Source of the DNA: Mortierella alpina | Lineage: Eukaryota; Mortierellomycota; Mortierellomycetes; Mortierellales; Mortierellaceae | NCBI GenBank assembly: GCA_029449245.1 | Contig: JANATF010000001.1 | Span: 4,216,001-4,280,000, forward strand | DNA length: 64,000 bases | Reading direction: 5' to 3' | In this document: piece by piece, positions 21,075 to 32,882 of the stretch | How positions within the stretch are numbered: the stretch's first letter is position 1 | Layout: each line of letters begins with the position of its first letter | The notes under the pieces: model-generated | Told to the model about the DNA's origin: nothing | Database searches by the model: none | Seen by the model: only the letters and a program-made list of their open reading frames with translations | Made by a program: the position numbers and the translations under genes

Positions 21075-24000
21075 TCACTCTTCTTCCTCTTGGATCACCG
21101 CAGGTGCTGCGCCTGGGCGCTTGCCCATCGCTACCGCCATGCTCTGTCGACGACTCGAATACGAGTCGCGCTTGCCGCCTACACTGCCGCCGTTGCCCAT
21201 GTTGGCATCATAAGAATGGTCGAATCCGCCTTGGCCGCCGTTGCTACTGTTGCCCAGTCCACTCGGTACTCCAGCCCCGCCGAGTCCACCGAGGCCTCCC
21301 AATGCACCTCCCGTGTACTCCCGCTTGGGGAAGAGCCCCGTCCTGGGCCGAGGGTGGATCTTCATGGCCGCCGTGGCCTCGTATCCAGCATTGGGTTGGT
21401 GCTGCTGGATCTTCATGAGTTGCTCCTTCTGCAGTTGCTGAAACGTCTGTTGCTGCTGCAGCGTCATGTTGGCCATCGATCCCGTACTGTTTCTGTACCC
21501 ACGACGTCGGCCCGCAAACGCATTCGGCGGTCCATTGGCAACGGCCAACGAGGATGCGGCCAAGAGACCCGGCGAGGATGGAAGGCCAGGCACAGCTGGC
21601 GCATCACCAGCGCTGGTCGAGTTCAACGCGCTGTTCGCCAGACCTGGCTTGGAGAGACGCTTGGCTGCCAAGGGCTGAAAGCCATTCACAACCTTGCGTG
21701 GTGTGCTGTCACGATACTCCTTGATCTTGACTTGGTTTGAAAAGTGCTGGTCGAACGAGACCAAGGGCCTGGACGGGGAGGGTGGTGAGGTTGCGTCCTG
21801 TTGCTGGGCCGCCAAGGCATCCATGTCCTCCGAGATCGACGCAGAGGCCGGGGTATAAGAGAGGCTGGTTCTTGGGGGCGGATAGCTGGTCGAAAGTAAA
21901 TTCACCTTGGGCTCCTCCAGCATCGAGAGATCCCTCTCCATCCGGGGGCCAATGTCACGGGTCGCCATCAGTCCCGAGCCTCGGCCAGACTCTGAGAGGG
22001 GCGGTGCGGGGGAAGGGGGCGGCGAAGGGATCAAACTACATCCGTCTGCAAAGTCCAGTCTTGGAGCATCAGAGTTGAACAATGGATCCTCATCCTCGAG
22101 TTGGACCTCTTCCTCCTCCTCCTTCAACTGCAACGTGCCTTGGTCCTTTGAGGTGCTATTCCCTTCGTCCTTATCCGTGGCTTCCACTTTGTTCAAAGAC
22201 GACGAGGCCGACAGCGATGGTGTAATAGTAGCCGCAGTGACAGAGGCCACAAGCATGGTATTGTTGTTTGGATCCGTGGTGCTCACGGTCTCCTGTCTAG
22301 AGGAAACATGATCAGAGGTACCGAAATTACTGGTTCCACATAGACTTCCTCGCTGCTGCAGCGTCAGAGCCGAAGGATGTGACAGGGGCGTGTCTTCAGC
22401 CTCGAAGACTCTGTTCTCTGGAATCGATTCCGATCGGCGATGGTGTCCTGATTCGCGTCTCAGCGACTCGTAGACTCTGTCGACGTTCGAGCCCGCCATC
22501 TCTGCTGCAGTAATGATGACCGATCTGGGGCTGGGTCGCCCTTCGTCGTTGCTTGACCGAGAGATATGGCCATGGCTTCCACGCTCGCGATCCATATCGA
22601 TTCCGCGCCGGGTGTGAACTGGGGATCCAGCTGGAGACTGGAACGTCGACTTTGAAAGGGATGTCCGCGAGAGATTGAGCGACGACTTTTTGGATCCTGA
22701 GCCAGTGCTTTCCAAAGTGAGTCCAAAGATGTTGCGATCCCGCATACTGCTACTACTGCTCCTGCGACTGCTCAGACTTCCATGACTTGTTCGTTTTGAA
22801 GGTGCCATGGGGCTGGAGGTGGTTCCGTAAGGGCTGGAGGGTTCTGAGCGATCAAGACTTGACACAACCGACTCGTTGGATTTCCGGCCAAGAGAGGCTG
22901 CCGTGATACTGGTCCTACTCGTCGTCCGCTTCTTCGGCCGGACCTCCTCCTGGATGACCACACCATCATCAAACATTCTCAAAGGCTGGTCTGTCTCCTT
23001 GTCATAAATCGCAGGGATGATTCCAGAGGAGCTCATCCGCTTTTCCTGAGACATCCGCAATGACGTTGCTGGAACTGCAGAGGTTGGGGTCGTTGCAGCC
23101 GATGATCTTGAGTTCGAGTTAGACATCACTCTAGCAAGATTCGACGGCTCGTCATGTCTGCTACTCCGGCTGTCTCTGCGGCGCGTCCTGGTTTCCACGG
23201 AAGACTCTGTCTGCTTTAATTGCTGAATCGGTTGCTGAACAACAGGAGACGATGGCGCAGACCTAGAAGGCTTGAATGATGAGAAGGCGGTCATGAGCGA
23301 CGGCATCGTGGCCTTGGACGCCTTGATCGAGGGTTTCCGCGTTGCGTCCTTGGTCGTCAAGGAGAAGGCGGACGGTGCAAGATCGTCCATAGGAGCTCCA
23401 TTCATAGGTGGGGATGGGATCTGAAGTGACGGCACAGACTGCTTCCAAAACGACTCTGAAGGTTGTCGTACATGTCTGCTGGACCCTTGTGCCTCTGCTT
23501 CAGACACTTTGGACGATCCGCCACTAAAATGACTCGACTTTTCTGATCTCGTCTTTTTGGAGCTTGAACCGCTCATCCCGGTCGTCTTCTTCCGCGACCC
23601 GCTGGACTGCAAGTGCGCACTCGCTGTTGCAGCAACGGCTGCCGCCACAATGTCGCTAATCTCATCCTGCTGATGATGCCGTTCCTTTTTGGACTTTACA
23701 GAGCCCAGTACGCCAAAAGCACTTGAGCCGCCCGAGCCACGTGGCGACGAGGGAGGTGAAGGTGAGTGAGCACGTTCCGGTGGGGCTGGCGCAGCCACCA
23801 AAGCAACAGCTGCAGCTGCAGCTGCAGCTGCACGCTGCCTCTCCTCGGGTGTTATTTTGGCGGATGAGGACGAAAAGGAAGCAAGCCTCTGGCGAATACT
23901 CATACTCGGTGCAGATGTCGCCAGGGTCGAAGTGCTGGGTCCAGCATTTGAGGCGGTGAGTGAAGCGGAGGATCCATGTGTGCCAGATGCCTTCCACATG

Positions 24001-27000
24001 GGCTGAAAGAAACTGGCGGGGATGGCAGGGATCTGGGGCCTGGTCTCCTCCAGAGATGAAGCCGAGCTCTTTGTGCTAGTAGACGGTAAAGGGAACGTCT
24101 CGGCTCCGGAAAAGGACTTTGTATTGAGACGCTTCGGCACCTTGGCAGAGCTGTGAATCACTGGTGATTTGTTGAGCACTGTGCCAGATGCACTCTCAGT
24201 GATCCAGGTCATGAATCCTCCTCGCTTGGGTACGGCCGAGGTCGTATCCAACTCTAATGAGTGGTCTTCAAAGGCGAGATGATCCGTGGATGCTGCTGAT
24301 TGGGACACTATTGGAAGAACTGCGGCATGTCCGGTGTCCATGGCCAATGAGCTGGTACTGGCAGATTTGTACGAGACAATGCTCAAGGGCGAGTGTGTTG
24401 CCGGCTGCTGCAAGAGATGCGGATGCGGATGCGGGTATGGATGGGCCGGTGGGGCTGGCAGGGGTTTGGGCGTCATCGTGGTCACATATGTCGTTGCGGA
24501 CGACGCGGACGAAGAGGCGGAAGCTGTTGATCCTGCAATGTGTTTTGCTGGGGCAGGCGAAGGGGGATAAGGGGAGTTGGATCCAGAGTGGTGGTGCTGA
24601 TGTTCTGAATCGCTGGCACTGTGGAAGAACCTGTCCTTCAGAGAGTGTAGGATGCCCTTACTCTTTCTACGAGGCCGCTCTGCTGTAATGATGGGTCCCT
24701 CACGTTCTGTCAGCTCCCAGGAGGAGTGCGGGGTCGAGTTGGTAGACACCGATACACCGCTGTCCTGGACCGGCCGGTCGCTTTTAGAAGATGAGTGCGG
24801 TTCTGTTGCCGACACATCCTGCGCGTAAATGGGCGGCAGCTCCTTGGTCTCGATGGATGGATACATCTGGCTCGACGTCTGCGACTCTTCTAAACACTGC
24901 TTCTGTTTCTCCAACATTTGCTTTTCCACCTTGAATAGTTCAACCTCCAGTTTATACTGATCCAGCTGCTGCTTCAAGTCGATAGTCTGCCGCTGAAGAT
25001 CCTGATGGGCCTGCAGTTGAGCCTGTTGCTGATGTAGACTTGCCTGAGGAAGCAAGAGGTTGGTCTGGCTTGATGTGGGACTGGGATCAGACATGGGCCT
25101 GGGTGATCTCTTGCCGTTTTCCATCATCGTAGTCATGAGGGCGCTGCTGGAGGCTCCATTGAGGGCGCCGTGTCCCAAAAGAGACGCGGCGTCAATGTAG
25201 GCTATGCTTTGCTCCCACTCTAGCGATGTTCCGTTGTCGATGGCTCGTTGTCTTATCTGGTCCACGAGCAGGCACCAGAGCCCATATCCTGGGTCGCATG
25301 ATTGATTGGGTACGCCCTTGGTGAAGATCTCCTGGTCGAATCCTATCCTCCCTAGCAGCGTCATCAGCCTTTGCTCAAAGCCAGTGGCGGGGAATGCGCC
25401 TGCAGAGGGGGAGCGCGAGCCCTGGATGTTGTCTGCTCCAGATTCATGTCGGGGAAAGCTTTTGTTGACCATGGGCGAGGGTGACGGCAGCGGTGAGGCG
25501 ATGGGCGATGGGTTGGATGGACCTCCTGGAAAGGCGGCCCTGAGAGCATCGCTCGTTGGGTTGAGAGCATACGGGGACTGGTTGCCCCATGGGTTGAAAG
25601 GGTACTGCGCCAGAGGCGACACAAACTGAGGCGAAGATCCATACACGACTTCTGGACCGTTCTGACTCGAGTGCACGGGGTGGATCTCCCGCTTTGTCAA
25701 GGATCCCTGACGGGTGTGTTGAGTCGTGTTATCCTCGTTCTGGGCCCCGACCGTAGCCGCTTCTCCTTCCTCACTGTCGTGTTCTCCGGACGCCCACCAA
25801 GGATGGCCCAGAATCTGATCGATAGAAAATCGTTCCGTGGGCTCCTCCTTCAGTATGCTCTTGATCAGATCCTGAGCATCTGTTGGGAAAGAATGCACAT
25901 GCACACGCGGTTAGTCACACAAGCTCATGTTGGCAGAAACCAGAATTGCGTATCTCTGACACCCATTCAGCATTCGCTTTCTTACCTTTGCAAAAGAGTT
26001 CGCTGGGCATCTCATAGTCCAGATCGACAATCTTGTCCTGGACGACTGACTCATTGTCGTCATCAAAGGGCAGGTAGCCTGCAAGTAACGTGTAGAGGAT
26101 CACACCCAGTGACCAGATGTCGGCTTCGGGTCCAGAGTACTTTTTGCCGACAATGATCTCTGGGGCAGTATAGGCTGCTGAGCCACAATAGGACTCGAGT
26201 AGCTTTTTGGACTCGCATTCGCGGGTGAAGCCAAAGTCGATGAGTTTGATGTTGTCCTGGCTGTCAAGGAGGATGTTCTCCAGCTTGAGATCTCTGTGGA
26301 CGATTTTCTTTGCGTGGCAGTACTGGAGGGCAAGACAGATCTGGCGGAACCACTTTTTTGCGAGCGACGGCTTGCATTTCCCATCACGGATCAACGCCTC
26401 GAGCAGCTCTCCGTTTGGACAGTACTCGGTGACGAGGTATATCTTTGACTCTGTGGTGAGGACCTCATGTAGGTGTGCGATATTGGCGTGGGTGAGGCAG
26501 CGCCAGTGGTAAATCTCACGGGTGATAATGGCAGCATGGGCTTTGGCGACAATCTTGACGGCCACCTGCTGCCCCGTGAGGGCGTGGGTTGCTAGCTTGA
26601 CCTTGCCATACGTGCCTGTCATGGAGTAGCGCGTTGGGTGTTAGTCAGAATAGCAGTACACTTGTGCCTAGTGTCCCTGCAGCCGTGGTACCCCATGGCC
26701 GTATGCACCTGGGACCACACTTTTACCACTCTTGTCACCGAACCTTTTTTTTTTTTTTTTTTTTTTCTCAGTCTCTTTTGCACGCTATAGACTGAACGGG
26801 AATGGCGCAAAGCAGCACCTGGTGGCACAACAATCAGCGAAATTACAGTGCTCTCTAATGGCTCTCAAGTGCAAACCCTTCCTTTTCCCTCTGCTCCCTC
26901 TACTCCCTCTGCTCCCTCTGGTCTCTTGCTGGTGGCGGTTCCCTGTTCTTCATAGTTCACTATTCGCAGTGTTGGGCCAACACCACATGTGTTTGTGCTC

Positions 27001-28138
27001 ATGCTTCTTGCATTTTCCGATGGCCCTCTTTTTTTTAGCTAATGTTATGTCGATGCGGGCTGCCATACACAGAGCAGATACATATGCATGCCATCGAGCC
27101 ATGCACACATATTTGGCGTGTCCCCGTCCGCTTGTCCTATGCCTTTCATAGTCCGTCTGTTGCCCTCCTGTCCGCCCATGCCATGCCATGGTGGATAAGG
27201 GCCGTCTCCGAGTTGGTACCACTGATTGGTTGATTGGTTGATTGGTTGCAGAACCTGTTCCTTGTCGCAATGTCCTGTACCACCCATGGTGTATATACGA
27301 CTATAGACTAGTGCAGTTCATTTACCTTGTCCTATCACCTGTCCAAGGTGATAGTTGCCAACAACCTTGACCTGGTTCGACTGCAGATCCTTGAAGAGGT
27401 CATTCAGGTCTGCCGCAAGCTATCGTCATGATCACCATGACAAAAGGGAATAAAGGGGGGAGGGCAGATCCGTTCAGGTTGGTTAGCAGTAGCCACAACG
27501 ATTGCCAACAGCTACTCCCGTGTACTCTCTGACTCTGAACACTGCCATTGCGTCCCGTCGCCTGGTCAAGAGTTTTACGAGAAAAAGGGGAAAAAAAAGG
27601 ACTTGCTCACAGTGCAGACTCAAGGGGGTACATTTGGGTAGGTCGGATGCAATGTTGTGTGTAATATGAACAATTTTTTTTTCTTTTTTTTTCTTGTTTT
27701 CAGCAGGCCTGGTTGCGTGGCAAAGGGGGTGTTCGTTGCCCACGGAAAAGGAGCAACGATTGCTGAGAGACAAAAAGAGAGAGCGAGAGAGGAAGAGAGA
27801 GAGAGAGAGAAGAGGCACAAAGGACAAAGGAAGGGGAGAGGGAGAGCGAGAGACGAGAGACGAGAGACGAGTGGGAGTGAGGGCAACAACGGAGACAAGG
27901 GGGCAAGTGGGAGATGTTTGAGGCAGACCAGGGTTTGAGACGAGGAGACCACAAAAAAAAAGGGTTCATTCATCCACAGACTGTCGAGCTTAGCCTCGAG
28001 GTCAAGAATGGCCCGGGTCATACGGAATGAATGCTGCATGTCCACCTATGACATGTGGCATGCTGTGGCACGATGGTGAAGGGGCTTTTTTTTTACCTTT
28101 GCCCTTTGGTTCCGAGCAGCTGGCCGATTGGAGCCCAT
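21075..28138 (-). CDS. Very large Ser/Thr protein kinase, CAMK/Snf1-like catalytic domain
   Basis: Proposed exons: 28097-28138, 27982-28045, 27326-27409, 25986-26615 and 21075-25879, about 1874 residues. The kinase domain (about residues 52-305) is complete: glycine loop IGQGTYGKVKLA across an intron, VAVKIV lysine, HRDLKLENILL, DFG as LIDFGFTREC, APE as YTAPEIIVG, then DIWSLGVILYTLLAGYLPFD. It ends at GHPWW. DFGFTREC recalls the uncharacterised yeast YPL150W/fission yeast ppk16 group from memory; Hsl1/Gin4 or Kin4 relatives are alternatives. The remaining ~1570 residues, nearly one exon, are Ser/Pro/Ala-rich and apparently disordered, with a short coiled coil (DLKQQLDQYKLEVELFKVEK) and no clear KA1 domain. 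The exon 2 donor (A|GTCTGT) is weak; the joint was chosen because it is the only phase-consistent one found. Confidence 0.85.
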
Positions 28139-28549
28139 CCTGCTTCAATCTCTTTCAAATCGCAGGATCGCGTCGGGGGATGAGAGTGTAGACGGCACTT
28201 TTGAAGAGATTGTGGAGGGGTGGAGACAGGTTGAGTCCAGTCCGTGGGATCACTTTGTCGCTCTTTCTCTCAGTCTGTCGCTTTCTCTTGTTTTGATGGT
28301 CTGGGAGTCTAGGGAGAAGGTTGATTGTTGCAAGGAAGGGCGATAAGTCTCGAGACGTGCAGTGTTTTCCCAGCTACGCTGCAGGGGATGGATGCTCGAG
28401 CAGCCAGGGTGGCGTAGTGCTTACGCAAGAGTGAGTGCAATGCGTGGACTGGGGTGGAATGAGCAAGAGAGAAAAAGAGCGACCAGGACGAGAGCGAGCG
28501 AGAGAGTGTGTGGAGAGTGTGTGTGCGTGTGTGTGAGTGTGTGCGTGAT

Positions 28550-28604
28550 GATGAGTGATGAGTGATGAGTGATGAGTGATGCGTGATGAGTGATGAGTGA
28601 TGAG
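28550..28604 (+). repeat. GATGAGT heptamer repeat
   Basis: About eight tandem copies of GATGAGT, one carrying a GCG variant, followed by an A-run. Confidence 0.85.
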
Positions 28605-28656
28605 AAAAGGAGATCAAAGCGCTATTGAAGGAGTCGGATGGGGTCGTGAAGGGCGT

Positions 28657-28716
28657 GTGGATGGAAGCGTGGATGGAAGCGTGGATGGAAGAGTGGATGG
28701 ACGGGTGGATGGATGA
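28657..28716 (+). repeat. GTGGATGGAAGC 12-mer minisatellite
   Basis: Four to five tandem units with point differences, decaying into GGATG. Confidence 0.8.
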
Positions 28717-28885
28717 TGATCAGACGGGCGGGGACAGCAGCATACAGACAGCGAGACTGATGATGCGAGGGAAGGAAGAGAGAGAGAGAGAGGGCAGATG
28801 CAACGTGGGGCGGAGGACAAGAAACCACGGCAGATACACACAGTCTCGTAGTACTCTCTGTGTCTCTGTCTCATATGTCTCTCTC

Positions 28886-29000
28886 TCTGTCTGTCTGTCT
28901 GTCTGTCTGTCTATTTGTCTGTCTCTCCTATCTCACACTCACTCACTCACACACACACACACTCTCTCTCTCTCTATCTCATCGCTCTCTCTCTCTCGGT
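28886..29000 (+). repeat. TCTG, ACTC/CA and CT microsatellites
   Basis: A TCTG run (about 28886-28912) followed by CACT/CA and CT runs, on the arrestin side of the divergent promoter. Confidence 0.8.
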
Positions 29001-29243
29001 CTCGCTCTTCCACTCTCTCGGCCCCCTGTCTGCGAACCCGAGAGTGAGCCATGATGGTGGGAGAGGCAGGAGCGAGGCGGCAGATCCGCAACCAGAGATC
29101 TCTGCCCGACTGGACTCACTGGAGCAGCGCATGCCTAGTGCTGCTGCTCAGACATGTCGTATCTGTCGGTCTCGCATCGGAGTTTGCTTTTCTCTTTTCT
29201 CTCTCTTTTTCTCTTTTCCATCCCTCGTCTTCTTTTTGTCCTC

Positions 29244-29282
29244 TTCTGCATTCCCCTTCTGCATTCCCCTTCTGCATTCCCC
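29244..29282 (+). repeat. TTCTGCATTCCCC-type 12-mer repeat
   Basis: Three perfect tandem units within the pyrimidine-rich leader of the arrestin gene. Confidence 0.85.
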
Positions 29283-29492
29283 TGCTCGCCCTTGAGCGTC
29301 CGCCTCAACAACCTCACCACTCAGCCCATCCCCAGCGAGACAGTGTGAATCGCATCCTCAGTCTCCCTTTGCCCTTGTCACCTTGTCCCATTCCATCGTC
29401 TGACCTTTAGGCTCTTGTGTATCCATCTCGACCTCTCCTTCCCTCCTTCAGCCCTTCTTTACTTTTTCTCACCTTCTCTTTTTACTCGCCCT

Positions 29493-29523
<31 letters not shown>

Positions 29524-29549
29524 CTCTCTCTATCCCTCTCCCTGAGTAC

Positions 29550-29570
29550 ATGTCCACAGAAGAGCCATGA
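29550..29570 (+). promoter_or_regulatory. Short upstream ORF overlapping the arrestin start (ATGA)
   Basis: An ATG at 29550 opens a six-codon frame (M-S-T-E-E-P) whose TGA stop is at 29568-29570. It overlaps the main ATG (29567-29569) as ATGA. If transcription starts upstream of 29550, a scanning ribosome would translate this peptide and terminate exactly on the main start. That arrangement would make expression depend on leaky scanning or reinitiation. The position is read directly; the effect is inferred. Confidence 0.6.
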
Positions 29571-32474
29571 AGAAGCTTTCGATCGTCCTGATTGAGGACT
29601 TTTTAAAGGACCCCAAGCAGGCGCCAACGCCGTATCTGCCAGGGGACGCCATCGCAGGTACAGATGAACCATGATAATGCTGCTGCCTGCATTGTATTCA
29701 CTCTCACCCCGTCCCCATCGCCCGATGCTCTTGTGTCGCTTTCCAACCTGCATGCTTGTCTATACCGCTGCTCATGGACAGGGTGGGCGGCATGGACGAA
29801 GGCAACACGATCACAGGAGGACACGGCCTCGCCAGAGCGGGCGAGGCAGCCGGTAAACCCAGCATGCTAGCTTGGGCGTTGCTGTTCGGCTGAGAAATTA
29901 ATACAGGGCTATTTCTGCACTTGATTCCATTGGCCAGTGGCTGTTGCACCGCCCTGAGGCGCTGCTCCATCCATTTCTCTGCTCTTGGCTTCGTGCTCTG
30001 TGCTTCGTTGTTTGTCCTGAAGTTCATAATCCTAAACTCGCGTTCCTCTCTACTGTGCATGAAAACCTTGTTCGTGTCCCTTGGCACCCAGGCCACTTGA
30101 CCTTCAACACCTCCTCAAGCATCCGCTACACCTGCGTCAAGGTCCGTTTTGTTGGACTCGTCAGCACAAAGGTCGCAAAGACCGCAGAGGACGTCTATGT
30201 TCTCAACCAGCAGGTGGTTCTCCTCGGCAACCCCAACAGTGCATCCGACCACGTCCTTCCAGAGGGCAGGCACAGTTGGCCATTCGAGTTCAAGGTGCCC
30301 CTACACCACATTCCCTCCTCGGGCAAGGTACCGTCGACAGCCAGTGCCACGCAGCATCCGCACTCTTTTCTGTTGATGCTGTCGCGTCAGGATGTTTCAC
30401 CAGTGGTTTTAACCCTTGTGCTGGACTGTTTTGCATCCTCGATAGTACCGGCATGGCTCTGTCAAATACGTGCTGACGGCGTTTATTACTCAAAAGACAT
30501 TTCTTGGAGGGATGCAGGAGATCAAAAGCAACCTGACCATCCAGCTCAAGGACCTGATCAACTGCGCATTACAGCCCTACTGCAATCCAGCCTCAGCCCA
30601 AGGCTCAAGTAATGTCAAGCCCGAGACCAACAAACCAAAAAATCTGGCAAAAGCCAACGTGCAGCTGGCGCAATCCTCCTGTGTCCAAGGCCAAACGCTT
30701 CAAATCGCCATTGAGCTATCACACCCAAAGAAAATCCAGCGAGACCCGGGCTGCTGGATAAAATTGATAAGAAAGGAGCACTACTACGCTGGAGAGTACG
30801 TTGACGCCTTTTCTTGGCAGTATCTTTACGTCTTTACATCGAGTGGAATCATGACACCAGGTGTTATAGTATCATAGGATGGCTCTCTCACAAGTACTCC
30901 TCTTTATGAAATGTAGACACACAAAGGACTACAGCCATGTCGTCGCGGCAACAGCAAAGGCTCTGTCCACGGACTCTGGATCAGGGACAGGGCAAATTGT
31001 GGCAGAGCTTAAAATCCCCAGCGACGCCCTACCCACGATGGTCACGACAAAGATCATCTCTGTTCAGTACCATCTGCTTGTTCTGCTCGACATGAGGCTG
31101 CGCGTAGGATTCATGGATCGGAGAATGCGGCGTTCGCTCAGCAAGAAGCAGTGGGACAAGCTGCTGGCTACGCCCGGTGGATTTGAGGTCGAGGTCCCTG
31201 TGGTCGTCGGCACCATCACGGACAAGCTGCACCAACACCGACCCAGCCCTTTCTCGGCAGCAGAGCTCCAGAGCATGGGCGGCGTGGATGCAAACAGTCC
31301 GATGACCTCGCTCGTCGCTGCAGCCTCTCAGCTCTCACTGACAACCATTCCTCGGAACGGAAGCCCTTCAGTACCGAATGAGACTTCTCCTGGGTCAGAG
31401 TCACCGTCATCCTCCTCCTCGGGTACCCCAAAGTTCAGTCCGAGGTACGGGAATACGTCCGCGTATGTCCCCCAGACGCAATACAAAGGGACTGTACCTT
31501 CTGGATCCCACACACTGCCCCTTGCGCGCGGCAGACAGTCGAGTGAGCCCATGCATCGCGCCACCCCTCCGCCTGCCGCCTTCAATTCGATGAACTCTGC
31601 TCGAAGCCCGCACTCTTTTCATGCACCGTCCATGCACACATCTCCAGGGGTGCAGGGCGATGTGTATGGAAAGCCGCTTCCGTCACTTCCTCCACTCTCA
31701 ACGGGCGCAGGGTCAGCCAGTCCACCCTCGCATTCAATGTATGCCTCGCCCGTGTCGTTGTCGCCCCCACACATCACTCGCCACTATGCTTCTAATCCAT
31801 CCATAGCATCGACTTCAGCATCTCCATCCGTATCTGTTGCATCCACATCATCGTCGTCATCCTCGTCCTTTGCGCCACCTGGCCCAGTGTATGGAGCGGC
31901 AAGCGGCTCGATGTCCACACCGAGTGCCAATGGACACGGATACCCTCGTGAAAAGTTTTCAATGTCTCCACCGCATCAACATTTGCAAATCCAGCTTCCT
32001 CTGGCTGTCCAGGTCCAGTCTCCTACCGCACCCCGGGCTGTTGACCTTGGCATGGGCCCAGCATCGCCTGGAATAGAGCGGCAGCATCCACAGCGATTGA
32101 GCATCATGAAGACTTTTGAAGACGACTACTTCCAGCATGGACAGCCACAGCTACAGCCACAACCACAGCCACAACCACAGCAGCAGAAGGAGTTGCCGTT
32201 CAACCACATGAACGGAGGGTCGCACAGCGCAGGATCGTCTTCACAAGGTACTGCGGTTAGGCCGTATCAAGAGCGATCGACGTCGCAGCCAACGACGTAT
32301 CGTTCCATGGCCACGAGCCAGGCGCCAGGACGCAGCCTGCCCCAGCCGCAGGCATCGTGGGCTGCCCCGTCGTCTGCGGCCTCATCGTCGATGGCGCCAC
32401 CCATGCCGCTGCGGCACGCGAGCTCCGTGTCCAAGAACTCGCAGCCAGCGCCGCCCTATACGCCGTCGTCGTAG
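29567..32474 (+). CDS. Arrestin-fold (alpha-arrestin-like) adaptor protein
   Basis: Alpha-arrestins link membrane cargo to ubiquitin ligases and endocytosis, or act as Rim8/PalF-type pH-signalling adaptors. Exons 29567-29657, 30092-30327, 30446-30795 and 30917-32474 join in phase to 744 residues. The N-terminal arrestin sandwich is clear: LSIVLIEDF, YLPGDAIAGHLTFNTSSS, IRYTCVKVRFVGL, WPFEFKVPLHHIPSS and SVKYVLTAFITQK. The C-terminal sandwich includes CVQGQTLQIAIELSHPKKI, VAELKIPSDALPTM, IISVQYHLLVLLDMR and the closing VEVPVVVGTI. After about residue 340 the protein is Ser/Pro-rich and apparently disordered, with a short PQ repeat. No PPxY motif for Rsp5/NEDD4 binding was seen; the nearest is PPYT at the C-terminus. 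The subfamily is not resolved. Intron 1 (434 bases) was chosen because it joins two halves of one beta hairpin. Confidence 0.92.
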
Positions 32475-32882
32475 TCGTCGCATGCACTCTGCATGCCGTG
32501 TTCATATTGTTCCGTAGACCATAATGAAAGAGCACGTGCTGCACCGCATGGACCTGAACTTTCCCACGGGGCACGCTTTGTTCCCCCGAGTCTCGACCTG
32601 TGTCCTCAAATCCTTCTTCCCGTCCAACAGCAATCCTGTCCATCCTGTCCATCCTCATTCCACAGTATTCCTCTTGCCGAGTCTCCTCATCCTCCTGCTC
32701 ACATTCCCACTCCTCTGTCCACACTCGCCTACAGTGCTCGTTGTCAGTCTGCTCCCTCGTGTCGACGCGACTCTTCCATTGCTGCTCTGTCCCAGTCTGT
32801 CCTCGCCCATTCGCCTCTACCCCATCTTCCCGCAAACCTCTTTGACTGTCCCGAGTCGGCTGAGCCCCTTGACCCACCCGCC
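32475..32882. other. Intergenic between arrestin and BCKDHB
   Basis: Pyrimidine-rich leader sequence upstream of the BCKDHB ATG, in tandem with the arrestin gene. No TATA box or gene is seen. Confidence 0.45.

Larger units (their letters stand above)
28139..29566. promoter_or_regulatory. Microsatellite-dense divergent promoter
   Basis: About 1.4 kb between the kinase and arrestin genes, transcribed away from each other. It is packed with simple repeats: heptamers, a 12-mer, TCTG, CA, CT and a TTCTGCATTCCCC-type 12-mer. The arrestin side is pyrimidine-rich up to the start codon, as expected for a fungal leader. No further gene is supported. Confidence 0.6.

Noticed and set aside
26742-26768. 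Long T-run as a transcription terminator
   Set aside because: It lies inside an intron of the minus-strand kinase gene, and the downstream exons continue the kinase domain in phase.
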